Positions 50,866 through 63,275 of a stretch of 64,000 nt of DNA are shown here, in pieces. The position numbers and the translations under genes were made by a program. Under the pieces are notes generated by a model, which searched no databases, was not told where the DNA came from, and saw nothing but the letters and a program-made list of their open reading frames with translations. Positions within the stretch are counted from its first letter, which is position 1, and every line of letters begins with the position of its first letter. Source of the stretch: Bombus terrestris (taxonomy: Eukaryota > Arthropoda > Insecta > Hymenoptera > Apidae). Location: the NCBI RefSeq assembly GCF_910591885.1, contig NC_063272.1, forward strand, positions 12,846,364 to 12,910,363, given 5' to 3'.

Positions 50866-53800
50866 ATGGTAAATAGTTATTATTATTTTTATCCATACAC
50901 GAACAGAACTAAACAAAACTTACTAATGGTATTTTAGATAATTTTTAAATTATATATATTTATATATATTTATACATATAAATGGTTAAATCTTTTAGAT
51001 GCAATTTATGTTATTATTCAGTCGTCAAGGAAAATTGCGTTTGCAAAAGTGGTATGTGGCCCATCCTGATAAATTGAAGAAAAAGATTACTCGAGAATTA
51101 ATTACTACAATATTAGCACGAAAACCAAAAATGTCAAGTTTCTTAGAATGGAAGGATGTTAAGGTTGTCTATAAAAGGTATATCGCTATTACATTATGTT
51201 TTTCAAGAATAACAAGTTTTTGTTGAAGTTAATGAAAATTTTATTGCGTTCATCAATAACATTTGAACAGCAAATTGTTTTCATATTTTATTTGTTTTTC
51301 AGATATGCCAGTTTATATTTCTGTTGTGCAATAGAACAAAATGATAATGAATTATTAACATTAGAAATTATACATCGTTATGTCGAACTATTGGATAAAT
51401 ACTTTGGAAGTGTGAGTATGAACTTAATTGTATTTTTTCATAATAAGATATATCTGAATGTAATTTTTGGAATACATATTTACTTAAAATTCATTATTAC
51501 ACTTTTCTGTATATAATATATTTATTAATATGATCTACAAAAGTATTAATATAAACATTATATTGTATTTTAATACAGAAATTTGTAGTTAAAATGATAG
51601 CTATTTTTATTTTATTTTATGCAAGCGAGGAGATTAAAACTTTAATATCATTTTAAATATGTTATTAGGTTTGTGAACTAGATATAATTTTCAACTTTGA
51701 AAAAGCATATTTCATCTTAGACGAATTATTGGTTGGTGGTGAAATTCAAGAGACTAGCAAAAAAAATGTTTTGAAAGCCATTGCAGCTCAGGATTTACTA
51801 CAGGAGGTTAGTTATGGGGATGTACCCATTGAGTTGTGACTTGTCCTTTTTAACGATATTATAATTTTCTTCTGTTACTTTCTAGTAATATTACAGAGTC
51901 ATTTTAACCCATACATTTTTTTTTTATTATTATTTTATCAATTTTCTGCTTTAAGAAAATCAATAATATTTTTGCAATTTTTGTTATATTCTCATAACTA
52001 TATACTACCATTTTAATATTTGAAGATTCGTTAAAATGACTCTTGCAATATATTTAACCATCAATAGTTGGTGTGTAACATTCTTATTAAAATAATCAAA
52101 TTTCACACTGATTAAGAGGTACATATAAAAAGTATTAAAACCTCTTGGCTGATATATATGTGGAGCATGTTTGTAGCCTGTTTATTCTGGGTAAAATAAT
52201 GTGATGATATATAAGCTCAATTCATAATAATACTTTATTACATATATATGTATACAGTTCCTTTTTTATATGTAAAGATTACATATTAATATTTACATAT
52301 AAGAAAAAATTTACATTTACCTTTAAATGTACATAGAGTAGTAAACAATTGTTATTAATACTTAACAGAATATTCAAAATAAGAATGTATAGATTGGAAA
52401 AATATAAATCAATGAAATCTTCTTATATGAAAGTAATTACTGCATTATTTTACTGTCTGGAGAAACTGGGTTATAATGATATTTTAATGTTTATTAACAG
52501 TGTAATATCTAAATTGCATGATGGAATGTAATTTTTTAATTTTAAATATTCATGTGTTGTTTTTTTTTTTATTTGACATTTTTTCACATTTCCACATGTT
52601 TTATGTGCTACATATATTATATATCTTTGCAATCTGAAAATAGTTCTATTCTTTTATGTAGTCTGTTACGAAGTACTTAAAATTTTTATTAATGTTTGAG
52701 GTGTGTTGTATGTAATTATTGATATATGTTTAGTTCGAAAAATCCATATTATACATTCTATTAATATGTACATGCAATCATGAAGAATACTCTATACTAT
52801 TATGAATCATGAATGTGATTCATTTTTTTTCAATATAATGTGTCATAAAATAATCCTAGTTATATATTGTATAATCAGGAAAGCATAAAAAGTGTCTGCT
52901 TATTTTTTTCAATAATATTAAGTAAAATATTATGCATAGATGAATATAGATATATTTTGTATTTAAAAGTATTGTAACTTTATATTTTCTTTGTAGCTAA
53001 TGCTGTGTGCATAGAATGCTTATACGCTTATTTTCTCTTTAATGTAAGTGGGCTTACACATGTTGTGAATTTTTATTCATAATGTACGCAACAGCATATC
53101 TATAGTGATAAAGTTAAACATATAAAGAACCGTTGCCATATTTTAATATCAAATGTTGTCATAGAACATTGTATAGTATGGCACAATTTACAAAATTAAT
53201 GATAATATATTGTTTCTGGTTCAAATGTTCCTTTATATAAAATAGTACCTTTTAGACTGAAGCAAATCAGTAGTTTAAAAAAAAATAGTTAGCTATTTGT
53301 ATGAGAATAAATCTGCATTATGCAAGTAAATATTATAAAATTATTAAATATTTTGTAATTATTTCTAATATAATTAACTTATATTTTATAATTAACTTAT
53401 ATTTTCTATTAAAGTGTTAATAAGACATAATATCACTATAACAAAGTTACTTTTTGTCTTAAAGTTTTAAAAATTTAGTACACATTTAGAAAAAAATATT
53501 TAGCTTTTTATTTGTCAGTAACGTTTCACATAAAGTTAATTTATTTAAAAAAAATTATGTTATATTTGGAATGTTGCAAATACAGGAACATAATTGCTGC
53601 TTTAAACATGAAAATTGTAGATTGGAAATTTAGTTACTTTGGAAATATTTTTAAATAATGTAGTTTAAGTGTGCACTTTTAAAATTATTATATTTTATGA
53701 CTATGGGAATAACAGTATAGAAATAACAGAAAATATATTATATATATACATGTATAAGCACTTTTAGGTGTATTAGTATTTCTATAAACATCTATTTCGT

Positions 53801-56800
53801 TATTTTAAATGTATTTCAGAGAATATATTGTTTTATCTATGCTAGAACAAAAAGATAAAAATTGTCTTAATCTAGTAATTAAAAATTCATACAATCAGTA
53901 ATATTTTTATATATACAACAGATCTCTAGTTTATGAAGCAAAAATAAATATATATATTATGTAACATATTTCTTGAAATGAAATTTATAATACTGTATAT
54001 AAATTACATAAAAATATTTAAAGTATCATATATAGAAAAATATAACTTCATAATATTTGTATAACAAAGATTAATTAGTATTTAAATAATATATAAAATA
54101 AATTAAAGATATTTTTAAATAATATTATTAGGAATAGAACGGAAATTAAAATTTTTGAAGAAATACGATTTTTAACATTGATAAATTTAATTCGTGCATT
54201 AAGATAAATTTAATGGGAAAATTGAACTTCCAAGTTCAATTTCAATTTAATTCTTTTCTGCATTTCTTACGTTTTGGGATTTCAAAACTATATTCCTAAA
54301 GTAGTTCTTTAAAATTTGTAAAAATGATGGTATTATAAACATCTATTATTAACTTTACATCGTAATTTTTGCAATAAAGTTTTGGATACTATTTGGTATT
54401 TTTCACAAATGAAATTGTTCTTACAAGGAAAATAATGAAAATTTCCATTTGAATGATTTTAAAAAAGCTTTATCCTTTTTTCATTGAACACCAACGTTTG
54501 AACATTTTTGCTAATAATACTGTAAAAATTGAATAAATAATACTGTATAAATTGAACAAGCCAATAATTTGAAATAAGAATGAATACAGCCACAGATACA
54601 AATATTGAAATAACCGATGCATTCAATGGTCAGAACATTAATTTTATTGATTTTCACTATTTTACATTTACATTTTTTTTTCTTTTTTGTATGATTTCGC
54701 AAAAACTGAATAAGTGAATAGATGGTTTGATTTAAAATTTGGTAAATGTGTACAATAAAAGTTTTTATTTTGAACCAGAATAATAGAAAAATATCTTAAT
54801 ATTAAGACATTAAGTGCCAAATCTTTAAAATATCGCAGTAGTAAAACACAAAGCATCAAAGCCGAAATTTTTGACAAAAAATTAACATTTTTAGATCTAT
54901 AGGTCGAATAGTTTGTATCCCATGAAATTTTGAAGATCTTCGCGTGTACAAAAAGTCCTCTTCTTCCCTTTTTAAAATCATTGTTTCTAGTCTATAGCAA
55001 GTTTTGTCTAACGTAATATAAATAATATAACATAACTCGTAATAAAAATGATTGTATTACATACCATTATTCTAAAACGTATTTTTATCATAAGAAAAGC
55101 TACAAAGAATAATATGAATTAGTAGAATTCTTTTGAAATTTTATATTTAATTTGTTTTATTTATATTTGTTTAAGGTAATCTTTCAAATATTAATATTTT
55201 CTTGCATAAAAATTTGGTATTTTATTATTTTTATTTTGATATCATGCATGCATTGAGTAATATAATGATAACCAAAATAAATATTGCTAAATAATATTCA
55301 GTTTATTCTTTTTATTTTGATAAAAGTGATAGCGTAATTTAATTGTTTATAACTTATAAAAAGAGTTGCTTTACCTTAAAGGGTATGATGCTATGGAAAT
55401 GCTGTTGTCCATAAGTAGTTATTGAAATGTATGTATATATTTCTAAATTGTAATAAATATCAATCATGGTCAATTATGTTGATGATTTTATGTAATGATA
55501 TTGATTGTGATACACATGATGTCTTAAATGGTATTCATGATAAGTTCCTACATTGCGGAAGTATGCTTGTATGTTCATTATTTTTTTAGATTTTCATCTT
55601 ATAGATTTATAACATTTGTTTATTTTATTTCAATAAGATACTATACCATAAGAATAATGAAAACATCAATGGATATTATTTATTCATAGGCACTGGTTCA
55701 TATAAGGTAATTTTTCTTAATTATATTTTGTTTAAATATTAAACAGTTTAGCGTCAGTGATAGATGACATTTTTAACGACATTCTGTATTATGTTATAGC
55801 TTTATTTTTACATATGTAAAGGATATGTTAGATTCTAGCATTATTATATGATTTATTTTTAATTTAGAATACAATTTGGAATGTCTGTTACACAAAGTAA
55901 ATATTATATTTTGTGATGTATTAACAGAAAGTTTTGTAGTAATGTTATTAAATTTTTTACATAGTAGCTTAATTGTATTATGGAATTTTTGGAGTTGAGA
56001 TATCATATTTAAATCTTTACTTCAAATTTCTATATTAATGTCATAAAATATAATAATGAGTTTATAATTTTAAGAAATTAGTGTTTAATTAAGTAGGTTT
56101 CATATTTTAATTATACTAGGAGAGAACAATCCTAACACCATATTGAGTCAAAAACGAAAAATAATAAATACGAAAATTGCAGTAAATACATAGTATTAAA
56201 ATGCATGTTTAGTTTATCAACATGCCATTTATTGATAGTTTTGCTGACTTTATTTCATTTAAGTACTAATTAAAGTGAGGTAATAAAGTGTTCTGATTAA
56301 GAAATTTCAGTTTGTTCTTTGGTTTTCAGAATATTTTATAACATATTTTATTCTTTGTAAAATATCATGTAAGATAAAACTTATTTTTATTTTGATACTA
56401 TATTACTCTTATTGTATATATTTTGTAAGATAAAATTTATTACTAAGATTTAGCTCAAGATTATTGTTCCATTACTAAGGACATATCTAGAAATACACTA
56501 AAGATTAGTTAGAATATTTGTTTGTTTGTGGAAGGATGAAGCTGTGGAAGGTGCCCTGCGGGAGATAGGGCTTTTGTAGGTGCTGCGTTCTTGCATGCCC
56601 TCCATGGCCAATCTGTCAGCCCACATGAATCAAGATCTGGAGCAGACTCATCCGCTGCATGATGCCATCATACATCTCTACTTTTTCTATAGTTATTGAG
56701 CATCAATTTTTTATCATTGACAACCCTTACAAATTTAGTATATGAACATTAGTATATTTTTTATGGGCGACACAAATAGATTTAATAGTAACATTCATGT

Positions 56801-57831
56801 AGTTCATGTGTATAATATATATATACATCATAGAAAACTATATATATACATTATAGAGATTCATCTTAATTACGAAATTGCTTTTCATTTTATTATTGAG
56901 CAGGTAATAAAATTAGCTTCATACTATGGCAATAAAGCAATGCACATTTGAGAAATTATTATTTCTTTATGTGTAAATAGAAAAAAAGTATTTAGATAAT
57001 GTATACATCATTTTTTAATGCATAAGAATTTTTTCTGTGACATGTTATATAGTATTATATTTGTCTTCTTAAAGGTATTTATTTCAGTATTTAATTAGAG
57101 GTGAATGTTTGAAGGTATCACTTTTATATGTGTACATGTGTATATACATAAACAGTGTCAATTTTTAATATTATAACTTTAACACAGTATATAATAATAC
57201 CCATAATAAATGTATACAAAGAAATTTTTATACAATTGTATACAAAATTATATACTACCTTTTCCATGTAATTAACCCATTTATGTATTTATTGCTACTC
57301 TATTTACCCTTTCAGATTTTAATAAGATATATCTTGATTTATTTATACATAAAATAAAGATATTAGAATTTTTATTTATTCACTCTTTGTTAGAAAGAAT
57401 TTTCGTTAAACTTCGTCAAGTTTACAATATCTACACTTAATTATAAATACAGAGACATTCTGTATGCAGCATGCAATACAGATATTTCTTTGATTGATGC
57501 TTAAGCATTTTAAACGAAGCAATAAATGAACATGTGCTTTGTGCAGCTTTGTGTATCCATACAAGTATATACTCAGTTATATGAAAAGGGTTCAGTTCAC
57601 CATTTGAAGCTGCATCAAGGAGATTACTTAATTACAAACTAGGTACGTGTTTGTTTATATATTTTCATTATGTATATTTGCATTATATGATAATGTGCAG
57701 CATCAAAGAAATTGATCCCTCTTCATATCCGTAGATGTACTTTTTGTATGGATCTTTAATGTAATAATACTATTCATATGTTTCAGGAGGAAACTCCACA
57801 AGGTTTCTTCGAGGACCACGGTCTGGGATAA
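50866..57831 (+). CDS. AP-1sigma: AP-1 clathrin adaptor complex subunit sigma, complete, 157 aa
   Basis: The small chain of the AP-1 adaptor, which sorts cargo into clathrin-coated vesicles between the trans-Golgi network and endosomes. Exons: 50866-50868 (start codon only), 50999-51177, 51303-51411, 51669-51806 and the last exon 57787-57831; all are GT-AG and in phase. The product begins MMQFMLLFSRQGKLRLQKWY and contains [51 protein letters not shown] and FNFEKAYFILDELLVGGEIQ. These cover the whole small-chain longin fold and match AP-1 sigma nearly residue for residue as I remember it. The length equals the family norm of about 158. The 5.9 kb final intron contains an alternative terminal exon at 56535-56579. 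The first codon is kept because vertebrate AP-1 sigma also starts with two methionines. Confidence 0.95.
51807..56534 (+). other. Large AT-rich intron of AP-1 sigma
   Basis: Very AT-rich with many short A/T homopolymers; no nested gene is supported on either strand. The open frames at 52349-52531 and 54511-54877 are low-complexity. Reading through the donor at 51806 would add VSYGDVPIEL and a stop, a possible intron-retention end with no other support. Confidence 0.5.
56535..56579 (+). CDS. AP-1sigma: Alternative last exon of AP-1 sigma
   Basis: A 45-base segment after a GTGGAAG acceptor reads, in the phase left by exon 51669-51806, DEAVEGALREIGLL and stop. This resembles the C-terminal tail of other AP-1 sigma chains, which end in a similar EEIGL-type helix. 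The terminal exon at 57787-57831 instead encodes EETPQGFFEDHGLG and stop. Both are exactly 14 codons plus stop and would give 157-aa isoforms. The acceptor has a weak pyrimidine tract. A GC-richer stretch follows to about 56690 and could be its 3' UTR. Confidence 0.65.
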   Translation, partial: DEAVEGALREIGLL

Positions 57832-60800
57832 TACTTCCTAAACAATATATCCAGCATAACGTAAGTGGTATATTACAACGCTGCTTCAACATTCCAGAAT
57901 TCTATTTACGACAAGCTTTCTCAATTAGATTTAAGAGTATGGTACTGCAAAGACATTAACGAATTGAAATTAAGCTTTTCAATTAAAATCATGTTTCTGT
58001 TATAAGTTAAAATGTAATTATATTGAAAAAATTATAATCGCTGTTTGAATAGTCAATGAAATGTAGTTACTCTATAAAACGTTAAAAACCAGACATATTG
58101 TTTCTCTTTGTTAAAATACTAGCAGTACTATACTACTTATATACATATATATCATATACATGTATGTATGTATGTCTTTCTAGATTGACATATTATTTAA
58201 TCCTTTATGTTTCATTTGCTTTCTGAAGTGACACAATGTTTATTCTTATCATAATTTCTTCTTTTATCTTTGATATGTATGCAAAAAAGTTGGTATAATT
58301 AAAGCTTTGGAACTAAAATTTATAATTTTGCTGATAGAATTATTATATCGTTGTATAATACTTCAGAAATTAAAATTTTATATGCTTGAAAGAAATATGT
58401 AAAACAGTTTGCTATTCATATTTTATTTTGCATTTATTACATTGTATTCCTATAAATTGCATTTAGTATATCTGTTTGTATGATTAACATTTTATGATAT
58501 TTTAGTAAAAATATATTATTTTTTTCATCCAAGATGACTTCATCTATAAGTAACGAAAATAATACAATTTGATTCTAAAACCATATTTGGTATACAAGCA
58601 AATCTCATTACATAAACTGCTATATTTCCTTTTTATTAAATAATTTTTATTACATTGTTTATACATAAAGGGTCAAATAATTAAAGAATATTCGATAATA
58701 TTGTCGCTATACGTGTATTAATGTATCGTTCGTGAGGTGCTTATCAAAATTCTATTTACATTTATTCTTTTTTTGGGATTGAAGTATGTATAAGTATTGC
58801 GAAAGGTCGTTGTGTTTTATCAATAATTAATCGATGATCATACTGTTATGTTTTACGTATAAATAGTAGTCGATAAGTTTGACGACGTTTTCAAGCATAC
58901 GCTCAAAAGTAGTCCAATCGTTCGAGTAAAATCAAACTAAAGTTGAAGGAAAAGTAAAAGTTTTGATAGAAACAAGGTATATAATTGAAATATGAACAGA
59001 ACAATTAGAATTTGAGGGACTCATTTTATACGAATATTTCAAATTCATGTTTAGGCAAATACAGAATTACAACAAATATATTACTCTTGAAGGAGAAAAT
59101 TTCTTCTTGAAGATTTGCGATTATATATTCCAAATAATTATTTTTCTCTTAAATAAAATATAATATCCTCACGTGAAATTTATAATCCTTCGAAAATATT
59201 ATTTAAGACGTAGCACAAATAAAAGAAAATCAATAGAAATGTTTTGTTATCGTTGAAATCTGATGAAATAACTACATACGTACGTTGTAAGTTTTTCAGT
59301 AATCGTTATCGCTAAATGAAGAAATTTTCCTTGTTATAATTAATAGTTGAATGTTCAATTGTACTATTTGTATAAGAGTTGTACAGTATATCCAGCTTGA
59401 TCGTGTGTTACACAATGCTTTTTACATTCTTACGTGTAAAAATTAGTTATTTTTGTTTCTCTTTCCTATATATATTTTTTATCAAAATTTGATATGCAAA
59501 ACTTATATCTAAAATTCATATCTAAAATCTTAGTTATAGAATAAATTTAAAGAAGACTGTTTCTGTATACATTTATTCCTGTTACATAGATAAAAGTTTT
59601 GGCAAATTCAAAAGAATACTTATAATAGCTTAGAAATGAAGCTAAAAGAAAAATTAATAAATAATTAATAAATTACGGAAAATATTATATAACGACATTT
59701 CGAAATTTCTGCGGCTAATTGCAAAGCTTGCAAAAAAAAAAATTGCATTATTATAAAATCGTTTATATAAGATCATTTTTTTTTTTTTTTTAAGAATTAG
59801 AAAAATACCTCGTTTCACGAGTTTAAACCGGATATGCTGTAAAATTTCTTAAAATTTTGTTGAATTGATTAATTATAAGCGAAAGGATAGAAGACCACTT
59901 AATGATCGTAGCTTTCGCCAAACGATTGCACAATCTATCATTCGTCTCATACAGGATGATTTATCTTACCATATAAATGAAGTTATCGCTGAAAGTAAGC
60001 TGCGTTGAAAAGGATAAAATGGATTTTCAAGGATTTAGAGATTTGTAAAATAGAATTCAACACATTGAGAATACCTGTACTTTACGAAATCAGTGATATA
60101 TATATATTCATTATATATGCGTTATATGAATTTGTTATTTCAGTGAAAAAGACTCTACCTTCGTTCTTTCGAGTAAGGGAAAAACAAAGATAAAGAGTCG
60201 TATTCGTCGTCTTAAATATAATTAAATATTATTTCAAAATTTACAATTGCTTGCCATTTGAAATTGCCGATTGACCATTTTGTCAAAATGGAAAACGTTT
60301 CATTAAAATTGCACGTCTTACCTTCCATAATATTTATTTATCTATCGACAAGTTAACAATTCATTTTATTTACAACCTCTCCATTAAGATTGCGCCATGT
60401 ACTTATGATAAACTTGATGAAATTTTCCATTCAACCCAGCGTACTTTCCTAAATAAACTTGTAAATTAAAATCGGCCGCCCTGTTGGCTAACTGAAAATC
60501 ACTGACGAGGATATCGATTTCGATATAAACACCATCTTGTAGTATTTTTTCGGTGCGGGCGATGATAAAAGATGTTCATGTTCCTGTCGATTATCATTCT
60601 CGTCTTACCGAAATAGTTTTGCGCGCGGTTCTATCGCCAATTCTTGTTTTTGCGCGTATATGTACGTCCCGAACAAAGGAACGGAAGAAATCGATGTTTA
60701 AACGGAAGCATGTAAAAGATTTCCCAGGCATGCAAGTTTGTATCGTTACTAGAACCATAGTTTATCGATTATGGAAACGTTCGCCGATCGACGAGTTTTT

Positions 60801-60990
60801 CATATTAATCTCGGTGAATATTACGCTCTTAAAGGCTGTCATGGATGAACGTTTGTCTCAATACATTTTTCAACATTAAAGATTAATGAAATCGAACAAA
60901 TGAAATCAAACGTTTTACGGTAATTATTGGGTCGCGGATTTTTATGCGTTTATGGGACATCTAAAAATGCGAAAATGCAAAGTATATACG
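57832..60990. other. AP-1 sigma 3' UTR and downstream AT-rich DNA
   Basis: The sequence after the TAA at 57831 is AT-rich and probably begins with the 3' UTR of the longer isoform. No further exon is supported. A 108-codon open frame at 60553-60879 has no recognised domain and no clear splice partners. Confidence 0.45.
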
Positions 60991-60999
60991 ATGTTTCAG

Positions 61000-61500
61000 A
61001 AACTATGGTGCAGTCTACGATTGGTTGATTCTACGTGAAACAGCAAGTCGAATATACAGAATATACGCTCGTTGACGCGTGTTCAAGAAAATCGAGAAGG
61101 AAACTAATTGGTTTGAAAATTTGTCGAGTTAAACTTGGTTAATTACCGACTAAGTATGAGTGGACAATTAGCAGCAGGTTATTGCACACGCGGATATAAG
61201 TAGAAAATGCGAAATAAAATTTTCCCTTTCAAGAAGATAAAGTTGGCGAAGAATTAGCCTGGTACACGCGCGCGATAAATTTGCTAATTTATCGTTCTTG
61301 AAAACAAAGCGAAAACAACTTTTATTACGTACCTTCGATTTATTTTATTTAAGTATATCTGACGAATTTTCAAGCTTAATTTTCTCAACGAACGAAGCTA
61401 CATACGAAAGCATCTTATTCTATATTTTCGCTAGCTTTTTCACGTAGCATCACCTTATCGCCGATTGTACCATTATTGTTGGTGGTTGATACCACCGTAC
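61000..61500. mobile_element. Decayed MITE related to the element at 27.7 kb
   Basis: The left part (about 61020-61095) shares GGTTGATTCTACGTGAAAC and AAGTCGAATATACAGAATA with the left arm of the 27.7 kb MITE. The right part (about 61420-61500) shares the inverted counterpart (TTCTATATTTTCG, then TTTTTCACGTAGCATCACC, then GTACCA). Many substitutions and indels have blurred the ends. The minus-strand open frame at 61450-61686 starts within the right arm and is probably not a gene. Confidence 0.6.
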
Positions 61501-61824
61501 AATATGTCTAAGATATCCAAGACGATAGTCGTAATGATAGCAGGCGAAACAAATTTCCGTTTCCGGTTCTATGTTTTTAGCGATACTTGCAGGAATAAAC
61601 ATTTCCATAAATATACGCAGCCTAGTGATTACAAATAGTATTACAACGGCATTATTGCACGATAAAAGTAAAATAAAGCCTGACAATATAAAAGTAAAAA
61701 TTCACGCACGGTGAAATTTCTCTTCATAATAGCTTTTAAGAGTTATAACAATTTACAAAGGGACAATAAGTTTAAACACTGTTCGTTGAATCGTTTGTTC
61801 ATGGTATTGATACAAACTGTTGAT

Positions 61825-61827
<3 letters not shown>

Positions 61828-61856
<29 letters not shown>

Positions 61857-61870
61857 AGAGAGTGAGAGAG
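61828..61870 (+). repeat. (GA)n microsatellite
   Basis: A mostly pure GA dinucleotide repeat of about 43 bases with minor interruptions, in intergenic or intronic DNA. Confidence 0.85.
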
Positions 61871-63029
61871 TATACGTTATACATATCTGAAAACTATATA
61901 CTCGCAAACAACATGTTTTTTATAGTTTATCTTAGACGTAGGTAGCTCGAAACATATTGCGGCGTACGTATTCATGAGTCACATTTAAACCAGCTTGTTG
62001 AGATCTTTTCTTCCTATACGTCACAAGATATTGTTTTTTGAGTTTCTAGCATTTTTAACGAAAGACCAATGATATTTTTTTCTTTTCTACATATACGAAG
62101 GTTATTCGCTTGGATATTAATTATCAGACTTGAGAGGTGACGATTGAAAGATTCATGAAAACGTTCGGTTTTGTTTAATCTTGCTGGGCAATATGGATAT
62201 TTTTATTTTTATTTGTATTTCTTAATATTGATTTTTAATGACATCGAGTTAGAAATTATAGGATTAACCTCCTAGATAAGAATTTTTTTCTAGACATCCT
62301 CTTTTTATGTCTTTTTTTTTTTATTTTATTTCATAACGATAAACGATTCCATCGAGTAGGATATAGAATAATTTTTAATAATACGACGGAAATAACAGAA
62401 TTATAAAATAAATTAAATATCGATTCTTTTAACTCGAAAAGACGATAATATTAATTTTATTGGAAAATGCATATTGCCTAGAAATTCTATTTCTATGTTC
62501 ATTATATTTTATATTACGTATATAATTTCACCAAACAGAATGTAGAATAGTTTTAAGTAATACGAAGAAAATGGCTATGTTTAGTTAAAGTACTTCGACT
62601 ATTTTGCGTTTAAGTATTTAATAAACGATGGTGCACGTAAATCGATATGATTTGCATTATCTTCTGTCTCGTTAGGCACTTTTTATTATATACGTATATT
62701 TCAAATACTTATAACGTTCGCCACATTCTTTGTTAGTTTAATATGGTTACACGTACGCAACGCAATAGTAAAGAAACTTTCCTTCGGTAGTATACAGGTG
62801 TTTTATGTTAACGAGAAATCAAAATTAGGGATTAAGCGCTGAGAATTATTAGAATTCGTGGTACACAGGATTAAAGTATTAAAGAAAATTCTCAGAACAA
62901 TACTACGAACCAATGTTAAACATATGAACGTGTATTTACGATAAGTCTATGAATATTGTATTTGAAAAGACGATGCTTTATGCTCCGTCCATAATAAAAT
63001 ATGTGATGTAAAAATTCATTTTTCTCTAG
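61871..63029. other. AT-rich non-coding DNA
   Basis: No gene, RNA or repeat structure recognised beyond short homopolymers. Confidence 0.5.
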
Positions 63030-63275
63030 TATGTTTTGTGCTCCTAGCCAGTGGCCCAAGCCAATTGTAAGTACAAGTCCTCAGGATGTTCGTAAGTATA
63101 ATTTGAAATTGTTAATATCATTCTTAATATAGAAATATTCTTAATATATAATGTCGATGCTGCTTTGCGTAAAATTGTTTTAATAATTCTTCGATCAATT
63201 GTTTAAATTGCAGTAACAGATAGAGACACTTTGAAATCCGAAAGAATGTTGAGTAAACTTCACGCAAGAAAATAA
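63030..63275 (+). CDS. Pair of exon-like segments, gene not identified
   Basis: Two plus-strand segments have strong splice signals. 63030-63091 follows the acceptor TTTTTCTCTAG and precedes the donor C|GTAAGTAT. 63214-63275 follows the acceptor TTTAAATTGCAG and ends at a TAA. Joined in phase from the ATG at 63031 they read MFCAPSQWPKPIVSTSPQDV, then LTDRDTLKSERMLSKLHARK and stop, 40 aa. The acceptor before the first segment suggests it is an internal exon, so these may be the last two exons of a gene whose earlier exons I could not find. They may instead be a third 3' end of the AP-1 sigma unit, but the phase from its exon 51669-51806 would hit a stop after five codons. No family is recognised. 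Confidence 0.35.

Noticed and set aside
60553..60879. 108-codon open frame, plus strand
   Set aside because: No domain, no splice partners, and basic low-complexity segments; likely a chance frame.
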